A DNA stretch of 40,695 nucleotides from an uncultured Oscillibacter sp. (GCA_934574045.1 CAKTMK010000019.1:1-40695); one strand, 5' to 3'; counted from the stretch's first letter, positions 30,981-39,835 are shown. The notes: generated by a model from the sequence alone, not told the origin. Translations and numbers: made by a program.

Positions 30981-33900
30981 TGCCGCTGGATACGTCGATC
31001 AAAAAAGTGCTGGTCATCGGCTCCGGTCCCATCGTGATCGGTCAGGCCGCGGAATTTGACTACGCCGGGGCGCAGGCCTGCCGCGTTCTGAAGGAGGCGG
31101 GCGTGGAGGTCGTTCTGTGCAACTCCAACCCCGCCACCATCATGACCGATCAGGCCATGGCGGACGAGATCTATCTGGAGCCGCTGACGGCGGAGACCGT
31201 CAAGCGCATCATCCGCAAGGAGCGGCCGGACAGCATGCTGGCCTCTCTGGGCGGTCAGACGGGCCTGACCATCGCCATGCAGCTGGGAAAAGAGGGCTTT
31301 CTGGAGCGGGAGGGCGTCCGCCTGCTGGGCACCGACGCCGCCGCCATCTCCCGGGCGGAGGACCGGGAGCTTTTCAAGGAGGCCATGGAGGCCATCGGCC
31401 AGCCGGTGATCCCCTCCGACATCGCCACCACGGTGGACGAGGCGCTGGCGGTGGCGGAGCGCATCGGCGGCTATCCCGTGATCGTCCGTCCTGCGTTCAC
31501 GCTGGGCGGCGCGGGCGGCGGCGCGGCCAACAGCCCGGAGGAGCTGAAGATCATCGCCGCCACGGGACTGGACGCGTCCCCCATCACGCAGATCCTGGTG
31601 GAGCGGGCCATCTTCGGCTGGAAGGAGATCGAGTTTGAGACTATGCGGGACGCGGCGGGCAACGTGATCGCCGTCTGCTCCATGGAAAATCTGGACCCCG
31701 TGGGCGTCCACACCGGCGACTCCATTGTGGCCGCGCCCACCCAGACCCTGTCCGATAAGGAGTATCAGATGCTGCGCAGCGCCTCGCTGAACATCATCTC
31801 CTCTCTGGGCATCGTGGGCGGGTGCAACTGCCAGCTCGCGCTGAATCCCAACAGCTTTGAGTACGCGGTCATTGAGGTGAACCCCCGCGTCTCCCGCTCC
31901 TCCGCGCTGGCCAGCAAGGCCACCGGCTATCCCATCGCCAAGATCACAGCCAAGATCGCCCTGGGCTACACCCTCGACGAGATCAAAAACGACATCACCG
32001 GAAAGACCTGCGCCTGCTTTGAGCCGGCGCTGGACTATGTGGTGGTGAAGATGCCCAAGTGGCCCTTTGACAAGTTCGCGGACGCCAGCCGCACGCTGGG
32101 CACCCAGATGAAGGCCACCGGCGAGGTCATGGCCATCGGCACCAGCTTTGAAATGGCGCTGATGAAGGCCGTCCGCGGCGCGGAGACGGGACTGGACACC
32201 CTGAACCGCAGGCCGGACGAGGGAGACGCCGCTCCTATCCGGGAGCGGCTGGCCCGGGTGGACGACCACCGGCTCTTCACCGTGTTCGAGGCCGTCAAGT
32301 CCGGCGTCTCTCTGGACGAGATCCACGCCGTGACGAAGATCGACAAGTGGTTCCTCGCCAAGCTGAAGAATCTGGCGGACTTTGAGGCCGCGCTGGCAAA
32401 GGACGGCCTGACGCAGCCCCTTTACGAGACGGGCAAGCGGTACGGCTATACCGACGGGGCGCTGCTGCGCCTGTCCGAAGCGGCGGCACTGCCGGAGCCA
32501 GCGAAAAAGGCCGTTTACAAGATGGTGGACACCTGCGCGGCGGAGTTCGACGCGGAGACGCCCTATTTTTACTCCACCTTTGACCGAGCCTGCGAGTCCC
32601 GCAGCTTCCCCCGCAGCGGAAAGCCCGTGGTCATGGTCCTCGGCTCCGGCCCCATCCGCATCGGGCAGGGCATCGAGTTCGACTACTCCTCCGTCCACTG
32701 CGTCTGGACGCTCAAGGAGCTGGGCTATGAGGTGGTCATTGTCAACAACAACCCGGAGACGGTCTCCACCGACTACGACACCGCCGACCGGCTGTACTTT
32801 GAGCCGCTGTGCCCCGAGGACGTGATGCACATCATCGACGTGGAGAAGCCGGTGGGCGTGGTGGTGGCCTTCGGCGGACAGACGGCCATCAAGCTGACCA
32901 AATTCCTGGACTCCCACGGAGTGCGCATCATGGGCACCAGCGCCGAGTCCATCGACATGGCGGAGGACCGGGAACGGTTCGACGAGCTGCTGGAGCGCTT
33001 TTCCATCAAGCGGCCCCAGGGCCGGGGCGTTCTGGGGCTGGACGAGGCCCTTGCCGCCGCCAACGAACTGGGCTATCCCGTGCTGCTGCGTCCCAGCTAT
33101 GTTATCGGCGGGCAGAACATGGTCATCGCCCACAACGACGAGGAGGTCCGCCGGTATATGGACGTGATCCTCTCCGGCAAGATCGAGAACCCGGTGCTGG
33201 TGGACCAGTACTTACAGGGCCGGGAGCTGGAGGTGGACGTGATCTCCGACGGGACAGACGTGCTGATCCCCGGCGTCATGCAGCACATCGAGCGCACCGG
33301 CGTCCACTCCGGCGACTCCATTGCCGTCTACCCCCATTTCAACATCGGCGACAAGATGCTCAAGACCATTGTGGACTGCTCGGAAAAGCTGGCCCTGTCC
33401 CTCAAGACCCGGGGACTCATCAACATCCAGTACCTCATCTATCAGGGCGAGCTGTACGTCATTGAGGTCAACCCCCGGGCCAGCCGCACCGTTCCCTATA
33501 TCTCCAAGGTCACCGGCGTTCCCATGGTGGATCTGGCCACCCGCGTCATGGTGGGCCAGCCCCTGCGCTCGCTGGGGTACGGCACGGGACTTTATAAGAC
33601 CCCGCCCTATGTGGCGGTAAAGGTCCCCGTGTTCTCCTTTGAAAAGATCACCGATGCCAACGCTGCCCTCTCCCCGGAGATGAAGTCCACCGGCGAGGTG
33701 CTGGGCCTTGGCAAGAACCTGCAGGAGGCGCTGTTCAAGGGCCTTGTCTCCGCCGGATACAAGGTGGAAAAGCCGGAGCGGGGCGGCATCCTGATCTCCG
33801 TGAACCACAGGGACCAGCCGGAGGTGGTCCACATCGCCCGCAAGCTGGACGATATGGGCTACAAGCTCTACGGCACCGACGGCACCGCCCGGGAGATTGC

Positions 33901-35020
33901 CCGGCTGGGGACCGACGTGGAGATCGTGGGCAAGCTGGGGCAGGACAACCGGGTCTTTGAGATGCTGGAGGCGGGGAAGATCGACTTCGTGATCCTCACC
34001 GGCTCCACGGAGCCGGAGTACATCCGGGACTTCATCCGGCTGAACCACCGCTGCGTTCAGCTGGGCATCCCGTGCCTGACCAGTCTGGACACCGCTGCCG
34101 CGTTGGCGGACATCCTCGCCAGCCGCTATACCCAGCAGAACACGGAGCTGGTGGATATCTGCCACCTGCGGACAGAGCACCGCCGCCTGCCCTTCGCCAA
34201 GATGCAGACCTGCGGCAACGATTACATCTTCCTTGAGAATTTCGACGGGTCCATCACCTGCCCGGAGTCTTTGTGCGTCACCCTCTGCGACCGGCACAGC
34301 GGCGTCGGCGCGGACGGCATCATCCTGATGGAGCTGTCTGAGACGGCGGACGCGCGGATGCGGATGTTCAACTCCGACGGCTCCGAGGGCAGCATGGCCG
34401 GAAACGCCCTGCGCTGCATGGGCAAGTACCTGTACGACAAGGGCATCGTGAAGAAGGAGACGCTCTCCATTGAGACGGTCAGCGGTCTCAAGACCGTCCG
34501 GCTCTACACCATGAACGGAAAGGTCAGCTCCGCCTGCGTGTCCATGGGCCGCGCGTCTTTGGACGCGGCGGGCCTGCCCACCACGCTGAAGGAGCCGCGG
34601 CTGGTGGATTATCCGGCGCATATTGCCGGAAAGACGTGGAACATTACCTGCGTGGACATGGGAAATCCCCACTGCGTGGTGTTCTGTGAGCGGGTGGACG
34701 GCATGGACCTGCCGGAGGTCGGCCCCCAGTTTGAATACGCGGACATCTTCCCGGAGCGGATCAACACGGAGTTCATCCGGGTGGTCAACGCCAGCACCAT
34801 CAAGATGCGGGTCTGGGAGCGGGGCAGCGGCGAAACGCTGGCCTGCGGCACCGGCGCCTGCGCCGCCGTGGTGGCGGCGGCGGCCAACGGCCTTGTGGAA
34901 AAGGGTCGGGACATCACGGTAAAGGCCGCCGGCGGCGACCTGACCGTGAACTACACGGACGAGGAGGTCACCCTGACCGGCGACGCGAAGCTGGTGTTTG
35001 AGGGGACCGTGGAATACTGA
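30980..35020 (+). CDS. carB: Fused carbamoyl-phosphate synthase large subunit / diaminopimelate epimerase-like protein
   Basis: Residues 1 to about 1068 form a complete CarB. There are two ATP-grasp halves (VIGSGPIVIGQAAEFDYAG; VLGSGPIRIGQGIEFDYSS), a middle oligomerisation region and a C-terminal MGS-like allosteric domain (GILISVNHRDQPEV; TDGTAREIARLG) ending NTELVDICHLRTEHRR. Without any stop the frame continues from L1070 as a whole DapF domain (LPFAKMQTCGNDYIFLENFD; CDRHSGVGADGIILM; MGNPHCVVF; ERGSGETLACGTGACA). The second catalytic Cys is C1289. The first is replaced by alanine (A1140 in GSMAGNALRC). DapF normally converts LL- to meso-diaminopimelate for peptidoglycan and lysine. No ribosome-binding site suitable for a separate dapF start is visible at the junction. 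Total 1346 residues. The CarB part is certain; activity of the DapF part is open. Confidence 0.93.
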   Translation: MPLDTSIKKVLVIGSGPIVIGQAAEFDYAGAQACRVLKEAGVEVVLCNSNPATIMTDQAMADEIYLEPLTAETVKRIIRKERPDSMLASLGGQTGLTIAMQLGKEGFLEREGVRLLGTDAAAISRAEDRELFKEAMEAIGQPVIPSDIATTVDEALAVAERIGGYPVIVRPAFTLGGAGGGAANSPEELKIIAATGLDASPITQILVERAIFGWKEIEFETMRDAAGNVIAVCSMENLDPVGVHTGDSIVAAPTQTLSDKEYQMLRSASLNIISSLGIVGGCNCQLALNPNSFEYAVIEVNPRVSRSSALASKATGYPIAKITAKIALGYTLDEIKNDITGKTCACFEPALDYVVVKMPKWPFDKFADASRTLGTQMKATGEVMAIGTSFEMALMKAVRGAETGLDTLNRRPDEGDAAPIRERLARVDDHRLFTVFEAVKSGVSLDEIHAVTKIDKWFLAKLKNLADFEAALAKDGLTQPLYETGKRYGYTDGALLRLSEAAALPEPAKKAVYKMVDTCAAEFDAETPYFYSTFDRACESRSFPRSGKPVVMVLGSGPIRIGQGIEFDYSSVHCVWTLKELGYEVVIVNNNPETVSTDYDTADRLYFEPLCPEDVMHIIDVEKPVGVVVAFGGQTAIKLTKFLDSHGVRIMGTSAESIDMAEDRERFDELLERFSIKRPQGRGVLGLDEALAAANELGYPVLLRPSYVIGGQNMVIAHNDEEVRRYMDVILSGKIENPVLVDQYLQGRELEVDVISDGTDVLIPGVMQHIERTGVHSGDSIAVYPHFNIGDKMLKTIVDCSEKLALSLKTRGLINIQYLIYQGELYVIEVNPRASRTVPYISKVTGVPMVDLATRVMVGQPLRSLGYGTGLYKTPPYVAVKVPVFSFEKITDANAALSPEMKSTGEVLGLGKNLQEALFKGLVSAGYKVEKPERGGILISVNHRDQPEVVHIARKLDDMGYKLYGTDGTAREIARLGTDVEIVGKLGQDNRVFEMLEAGKIDFVILTGSTEPEYIRDFIRLNHRCVQLGIPCLTSLDTAAALADILASRYTQQNTELVDICHLRTEHRRLPFAKMQTCGNDYIFLENFDGSITCPESLCVTLCDRHSGVGADGIILMELSETADARMRMFNSDGSEGSMAGNALRCMGKYLYDKGIVKKETLSIETVSGLKTVRLYTMNGKVSSACVSMGRASLDAAGLPTTLKEPRLVDYPAHIAGKTWNITCVDMGNPHCVVFCERVDGMDLPEVGPQFEYADIFPERINTEFIRVVNASTIKMRVWERGSGETLACGTGACAAVVAAAANGLVEKGRDITVKAAGGDLTVNYTDEEVTLTGDAKLVFEGTVEY

Positions 35021-35087
35021 GAAAACGGAAAAACGGCGGGCGGGGCGGTTCGTCCCGCGCCCGTTTGGCGGGAAGGAAGCGGAGAGC

Positions 35088-35762
35088 ATGGAGGGAATGG
35101 CGCAGCGGTCGGAGAGCTTCGGCGTGGCCGCGCTGCTGGCGCTGGCCGGGGGCGCGCTGGACGCATATACCTATCTGTGCCGCGGCGGCGTGTTCGCCAA
35201 CGCGGAGACGGGCAACATCGTGCTTCTGGGCGTGTGCCTCGCCCGGGGAGAGTGGACCGCCGCGCTGCGGTATCTGGCGCCGGTGCTGGCGTTTGCCATG
35301 GGCGTTCTAGCGGCGGAGCGGATCAAGAGCCGCCGCCGGGACAAGGCGGGGCGGCTCCACTGGCGGCACGCGGCGCTGGGCGCGGAGATCGCGCTGCTGG
35401 TGCTGGCGTCCCTGATCCCGCTGGGTGAGCCGGATCCGCTGGTGAACGTGCTGGTGGCGTTTGTCTGCGCCCTTCAGGTGGAGACGTTCCGCAAGGTGCG
35501 GGGCAACGCCTTTGCCTCCACCATGTGCACCGGCAACCTGCGCAGCGGGACGGAGGCGCTGTATCAGGCGGCGGAGAACGGCGATCCCCGGGCGGCGGAA
35601 AAGAGCCGGTATTACTACGGCGTGATCCTGTTTTTCATCGCGGGTGCGGCGCTGAGCGGACTGCTGGCGGGGTATTTCCCGCAGCACGCCATCCTGCTGG
35701 CCGCCGGATTTCAGGCGGCGGCTTTCGCGCGGATGATCCGGCTGGACGAAAAAACGGCGTGA
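35088..35762 (+). CDS. DUF1275/YoaK family membrane protein
   Basis: The 224-residue protein has about six hydrophobic segments. The family signature lies in the first third (LLALAGGALDAYTYLCRGGVFANAETGNIVLLG) and again at CALQVETFRKVRGNAFASTMCTGNLRSG. The two halves resemble each other around the (A/C)TGN motif, which suggests a repeated fold. Function is unknown; transport has been proposed for relatives. The start at 35088 has GGAAGCGGAGAG upstream; the longer frame from 34998 overlaps the end of carB-dapF. It lies 67 nt after that gene with no terminator between, so it may be co-transcribed. Confidence 0.9.
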   Translation: MEGMAQRSESFGVAALLALAGGALDAYTYLCRGGVFANAETGNIVLLGVCLARGEWTAALRYLAPVLAFAMGVLAAERIKSRRRDKAGRLHWRHAALGAEIALLVLASLIPLGEPDPLVNVLVAFVCALQVETFRKVRGNAFASTMCTGNLRSGTEALYQAAENGDPRAAEKSRYYYGVILFFIAGAALSGLLAGYFPQHAILLAAGFQAAAFARMIRLDEKTA

Positions 35763-35786
35763 GGGCGAAGAATACGGTATTTTTCC

Positions 35787-35816
35787 TGTGACTTTCCGCG
35801 CGGAGTGTGATATACT
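35787..35816 (+). promoter_or_regulatory. Probable promoter of the PocR/chemoreceptor gene
   Basis: TATACT (35811-35816) is preceded by TGTGAC (35787-35792) at 18 bp. The -10 element is good, the -35 weak, as is usual for an activated promoter. Confidence 0.5.
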
Positions 35817-35924
35817 GTATCCAGACAGGTCCGCCGCGCCGCCGGACCGGCGAAAAGGAGCTTTGCTCCGGCCGGGCAGGGGCGGAGATGAGGGAACCGA
35901 CACATGAAAAAGGGGAGAGCAGCA

Positions 35925-36722
35925 ATGAAGATCCAGGAATTCTGCAATATGAAGGAGTTTGAGGCGGTCATGAAGAACTGGGCGGAAGCCACAGGTCTTG
36001 CGTGTGTTGCGGTGGGACAGGACGGAGAGTACATATCAGACTGCTATAACTTCACGGATTTCTGCATCAAGTACACCCGCGGCACCGCAGAGGGACGCCG
36101 CCGGTGCGAGCAGTGTGACCGGGAGGGCAAGGGCGTTTACCACTGCCACGCGGGGTTGATCGACTTTGCCATGGATCTGACGGTGAACGGCCAGAAGCTG
36201 GGCCAGGTCATCGGCGGACAGGTGCTGCCGGAGGACCCGAACGAGGACAGCTTCCGTCGGGTGGCCCGGGAGATCGGCGTGGACCCGGACGAGTATGTGA
36301 CGGCGCTGAGCAAAGTCAGCGTCCGGACGGAGAGCGCCATCAAGGCGTCTGCGGAGCTGCTGGGTCAGGTGCTGAACCACTTTGTCAATTCAGAGTATTA
36401 CCAGTTCCGCACCAAGGGGACGATGGAGAGCCTGACCAAGGGCGTGGAGGAGACGGACGCGCTGGTGCAGGAGATCGTGGCCTGCACGGAGAGTCTGCAG
36501 AACAACCAGAAGCGCCAGAAGCTGGTGGCCATCAACGCCAGCATCGAGGCCGCCAGAGTGGGCGAGGCCGGAAAGGGCTTCTCCGTCGTGGCGGAGGAGG
36601 TCCGCAAGCTCTCGGACAGCAGCTCCGAGGCCAACCAGCGGATCGAGAAGATCGTCAGCCAGATCAAAACCACCGTCTCTCAGCTCCGGGTGGACGAGCA
36701 CACCATCGCCGGCGTGCAGTGA
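35925..36722 (+). CDS. Soluble sensor: PocR ligand-binding domain plus minimal chemoreceptor signalling hairpin
   Basis: This 265-residue protein has no membrane segment. The N-terminal PocR domain (about residues 1-150) carries a cysteine set C47, C61, C64, C74 with H75 (FCIKYTRG, RRCEQCDREG, VYHCHAGLIDFAMD) that could hold a metal or cofactor. The C-terminal part (about 165-262) is the tip of a methyl-accepting chemotaxis protein: VAINASIEAARVGEAGKGFS then VVAEEVRKLSDSSSEAN. The helical arms are much shorter than in ordinary receptors. It may signal to CheA/CheW or may act in a non-motility pathway. The start at 35925 has GGGGAG 7-8 nt upstream; the ATG at 35904 is an alternative. A strong terminator follows. 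Confidence 0.85.
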   Translation: MKIQEFCNMKEFEAVMKNWAEATGLACVAVGQDGEYISDCYNFTDFCIKYTRGTAEGRRRCEQCDREGKGVYHCHAGLIDFAMDLTVNGQKLGQVIGGQVLPEDPNEDSFRRVAREIGVDPDEYVTALSKVSVRTESAIKASAELLGQVLNHFVNSEYYQFRTKGTMESLTKGVEETDALVQEIVACTESLQNNQKRQKLVAINASIEAARVGEAGKGFSVVAEEVRKLSDSSSEANQRIEKIVSQIKTTVSQLRVDEHTIAGVQ

Positions 36723-36753
36723 TCCTGCGGACGGCTGGGGCAAAAAAGATTCG

Positions 36754-36787
36754 GGCGCGCGGAAAGCATCGCTTTCCGCGCGCCTTT
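36754..36787 (+). terminator. Terminator of the PocR/chemoreceptor gene
   Basis: GGCGCGCGGAAAGC (36754-36767) pairs with GCTTTCCGCGCGCC (36771-36784) around ATC, followed by TTT. Confidence 0.8.
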
Positions 36788-36889
36788 CTGCGCCGTCTTG
36801 CCTGCTTGGGTGAATATGTAAAAATTGTCCAACTGAAACGCCGCAGTCCGTCTGCTTGCTGAGAAAGCGGCGCGTCGGACGGACATTAG

Positions 36890-37029
36890 GAGACGGCCAT
36901 GAGGGCCGCAAGAAGACTGCCATAAGGGGACTGCCGGGAGGGAACCGTCAGGAACTGGCCTGCCGGGAGCGGTCTGCCCGGAAAAGTCCGCCCGGAAAGG
37001 CCAACTCGGGAAAGCCAGCGGAAAAAACG
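36890..37029. repeat. Degenerate tandem repeat, period about 14 bp
   Basis: The intergenic region between the PocR gene and ppdK holds a decayed array. CTGCC-like cores recur at about 36917, 36931, 36945, 36960, 36974, 36988, 37002 and 37016 (steps of 14, once 15). The clearest units read GACTGCCGGGAGGG, GGTCTGCCCGGAAA and AGTCCGCCCGGAAA. An 8-residue ORF with TAGGAG upstream lies at its left end (36899-36925). No function is known to me. The rest of 36788-36889 shows nothing identifiable. Confidence 0.6.
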
Positions 37030-37035
37030 GAACGG

Positions 37036-37074
37036 ACAAAAAGCGCCCCCCGATCGAAGATCGGGGGGCGCTTT
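37036..37074 (-). terminator. Terminator of ppdK
   Basis: AAAGCGCCCCCCGATC and its complement (37040-37055 and 37059-37074) form a 16-bp stem with a 3-nt loop. On the minus strand it ends in TTTTTGTCC, just 21 nt after the ppdK stop. Confidence 0.9.
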
Positions 37075-37094
37075 AAAATGCACTTGCGGAGAAA

Positions 37095-39728
37095 TTACTT
37101 CCGGGGATTCTTGATCGCGGCCTGCGCGGCGGCAAGGCGGGCGATGGGCACACGGAAGGGAGAGCAGGAGACATAGTTCAGGCCGACACTGTGGCAGAAC
37201 TCCACGGAGGTGGGGTCGCCGCCGTGCTCGCCGCAGATGCCCAGATGGATGTCGGGCCGGGTCTTGCGGCCCAGCTCCACGGCCATCTTCACCAGCTTGC
37301 CCACGCCGTTCTGGTCCAGATGCGCAAACGGATCGGACTCGTAGATCTTCTTCTCGTAGTAGGAGTTGAGGAACTTGCCGGCGTCGTCGCGGCTGAAGCC
37401 GAAGGTCATCTGGGTCAGGTCGTTGGTGCCGAAGGAGAAGAACTCGGCCTCCTTGGCGATCTCGTCAGCGGTCAGCGCCGCGCGGGGGATCTCGATCATG
37501 GTGCCGACCTCATACTTCATGTCGATGCCGGAGGCCTTGATGATCTTGTCGGCGGTGGCAACGACCACGTCACGGACGTACTTCAGCTCCTTGACCTCGC
37601 CGACCAGCGGGATCATGATGTTGGGGCTGATCTTGTAAACGCCCTTCTTGGTGACGGCGATGGCGGCGTTGATGACGGCGGTGGTCTGCATCTCGGCGAT
37701 CTCAGGATAGGAGACGGCCAGACGGCAGCCGCGGTGGCCCATCATGGGGTTGAACTCATGCAGGCCGGAGATGACGTTCTTCAGCTTCTCCACGGTGATG
37801 CCCAGCTCACCGGCGATCTCCTGAATGTCGGCCTCCTTGGTGGGCAGGAACTCGTGCAGAGGGGGATCGAGGAAGCGGATGATAACGGGGCAGCCCTCCA
37901 TGGCCTCGTAAATGCCCTCAAAGTCGCTCTGCTGATAGGGCAGCAGCTTATCCAGAGCCTTGCGGCGGTCGGCCTCGTTCTCGGCCACGATCATCTCACG
38001 CATGGCCTTGATGCGCTCGCCCTCAAAGAACATATGCTCGGTGCGGCACAGGCCGATGCCCTGCGCGCCGAACTTGCGGGCCTGCGCGGCGTCTCTCGGG
38101 GTGTCGGCGTTGGTATAGACCTCCAGCTGACGGTACTGATCGGCCCAGCCCATCAGGCGGCCGAAGTAGCCGGAGCCGACGTCGGCGGGAACGGTGGCGA
38201 CCGCTTCACCGTAGATATTGCCGGTGGAGCCGTCCAGAGAGATCCAGTCGCCCTCCTTGTAGGTCTTGCCGCCCAGCTCGAACTGCTTCTTCTCATAGTT
38301 GACCACGATCTCGCCGCAGCCGGACACGCAGCAGGTGCCCATGCCGCGGGCGACCACGGCGGCGTGAGAGGTCATGCCGCCGCGAACGGTCAGGATGCCC
38401 TGCGCGACCTGCATGCCCTCGATGTCCTCGGGAGAGGTCTCCAGACGGACCAGAACCACCTTCTCACCGCGGTCGGCCCACTCCTTGGCGTCCTCGGCGG
38501 TAAAGACCACGCGGCCGCAGGCAGCGCCGGGGGAGGCGGCCAGACCCTTGCCGATCACCTCAGCCTTCTTCAGGGCCGCGGCGTCGAACTGGGGATGCAG
38601 CAGAGCGTCCAGCTGCTTGGGCTCCACGCGCAGGACGGCCTCCTGCTCGGTAATCATGCCCTCGTCCACCAGATCCACGGCCACCTTCAGGGCGGCGGCG
38701 GCGGTGCGCTTGCCGTTGCGGGTCTGGAGCATATAGAGCTTGCGGTCCTGAATGGTGAACTCCATGTCCTGCATATCGCGGTAGTGCTTTTCCAGACGGC
38801 CCGCGATCTCGGCGAACTGGGTGTAGACCTCGGGCATCTCCTCCTTCAGCTTGCTGATGGGGGAGGGAGTGCGCACGCCGGCCACAACGTCCTCGCCCTG
38901 GGCGTTGATGAGGTACTCGCCGAACAGGGCCTTCTCGCCGGTGGCGGGGTTGCGGGTGAACGCCACGCCAGTGCCGGAGTTGCTGCCGGTGTTGCCGAAG
39001 ACCATGGTTTGGACGTTGACGGCGGTGCCCCAGTCATAGGGGATCTCGTTCATGCGGCGATAGACGTTGGCGCGGGGATTGTCCCAAGAGCGGAACACGG
39101 CCTTCACGGCCTCCATCAGCTGGACCTTGGGATCCTGCGGGAAGTCCTCGCCCTTTTCCTTCTTATAGAACTCCTTGAACAGGACGGACAGCTCCTTCAT
39201 GTCCTCGGCGTCCAGCTCGATGTCCTGCTTCACGCCCTTCTTGGCCTTGACCTCGTCGATGATCTCCTCGAAGCGCTTCTTGGACAGCTCCATGACCACG
39301 TCGGAGAACATCTGGATGAAGCGGCGGTAGGAATCGTAAGCGAAGCGGGGGTTGCCGGTCTTCTTGGCAAAGCCCTCCACGGCCACGTCGTTCAGGCCCA
39401 GATTCAGGATGGTGTCCATCATGCCGGGCATGGAGGCCCGGGCGCCGGAGCGGACGGAGACCAGCAGGGGATCGCTGGGATCGCCGAACTTCTTGCCGTT
39501 CTCACCCTCCAGCCAGGTCATATACTCCGCGATCTCAGCCTGAATGTCGGCGTTGATCTGGCGGCCGTCGTTGTAATACTGGGTGCAGGCCTCGGTGGTG
39601 ATGGTAAAGCCCTGAGGGACCGGCATGCCGGCCAGAGTCATCTCAGCAAGGTTCGCGCCCTTGCCGCCCAGCAGCTCGCGCATATCCTTGTTGCCCTCGG
39701 AAAACTTGTAGACATACTTTTTTGCCAT
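37095..39728 (-). CDS. ppdK: Pyruvate, phosphate dikinase
   Basis: PPDK interconverts ATP + Pi + pyruvate with AMP + PPi + phosphoenolpyruvate and in anaerobes often serves glycolysis with PPi. The 877-residue protein has the N-terminal nucleotide-binding domain (LLGGKGANLAEMTLAGMPVP; RSGARASMPGMMDTILNLGL; VFGNTGSNSGTGVAFTRNP). The swivelling phosphohistidine domain has H455 in GGMTSHAAVVARGMG. The C-terminal TIM barrel has the active-site region HLGICGEHGGDP with the catalytic cysteine at about 832. The length matches the bacterial enzyme. The ATG at 39728 has GGAGGAG about 9 nt upstream. It is monocistronic, bracketed by a strong promoter and a strong terminator. Codon use is very biased, fitting high expression. 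Confidence 0.98.
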   Translation of the reverse strand: MAKKYVYKFSEGNKDMRELLGGKGANLAEMTLAGMPVPQGFTITTEACTQYYNDGRQINADIQAEIAEYMTWLEGENGKKFGDPSDPLLVSVRSGARASMPGMMDTILNLGLNDVAVEGFAKKTGNPRFAYDSYRRFIQMFSDVVMELSKKRFEEIIDEVKAKKGVKQDIELDAEDMKELSVLFKEFYKKEKGEDFPQDPKVQLMEAVKAVFRSWDNPRANVYRRMNEIPYDWGTAVNVQTMVFGNTGSNSGTGVAFTRNPATGEKALFGEYLINAQGEDVVAGVRTPSPISKLKEEMPEVYTQFAEIAGRLEKHYRDMQDMEFTIQDRKLYMLQTRNGKRTAAAALKVAVDLVDEGMITEQEAVLRVEPKQLDALLHPQFDAAALKKAEVIGKGLAASPGAACGRVVFTAEDAKEWADRGEKVVLVRLETSPEDIEGMQVAQGILTVRGGMTSHAAVVARGMGTCCVSGCGEIVVNYEKKQFELGGKTYKEGDWISLDGSTGNIYGEAVATVPADVGSGYFGRLMGWADQYRQLEVYTNADTPRDAAQARKFGAQGIGLCRTEHMFFEGERIKAMREMIVAENEADRRKALDKLLPYQQSDFEGIYEAMEGCPVIIRFLDPPLHEFLPTKEADIQEIAGELGITVEKLKNVISGLHEFNPMMGHRGCRLAVSYPEIAEMQTTAVINAAIAVTKKGVYKISPNIMIPLVGEVKELKYVRDVVVATADKIIKASGIDMKYEVGTMIEIPRAALTADEIAKEAEFFSFGTNDLTQMTFGFSRDDAGKFLNSYYEKKIYESDPFAHLDQNGVGKLVKMAVELGRKTRPDIHLGICGEHGGDPTSVEFCHSVGLNYVSCSPFRVPIARLAAAQAAIKNPRK

Positions 39729-39806
39729 GTACTTTAACTCCTCCGTCTTGATTTGCCTCGAGAAACAAAAAATGTTAAACGATTGCCTAAATGATTGAAT
39801 ACTAAT

Positions 39807-39835
39807 ATTATATAAGTATTTTTCCGGAAAGACAA
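39807..39835 (-). promoter_or_regulatory. Promoter of ppdK
   Basis: On the minus strand TTGTCT (comp 39835-39830) and a perfect TATAAT (comp 39812-39807) are 17 bp apart. The leader is about 70 nt. Confidence 0.82.

Noticed and set aside
34187..34206. Separate dapF start within carB (CTG at 34187 or ATG at 34202)
   Set aside because: No Shine-Dalgarno at suitable distance is visible, and the CarB frame has no stop before it. A fusion is the simpler reading.
36917..37020. CRISPR-like array
   Set aside because: Units are about 14 bp, degenerate and contiguous, without spacers of constant length and without cas genes.
36856..37176. Plus-strand frame of 106 codons across the 14-bp repeats
   Set aside because: It runs through the repeats, the ppdK terminator and into ppdK; the product is a low-complexity repeat translation.
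37191..39737. Plus-strand open frame of 848 codons opposite ppdK
   Set aside because: Its product is low-complexity (His/Gly/Leu/Val-rich), as expected for the antisense of a highly biased GC-rich gene. ppdK on the minus strand is unmistakable.
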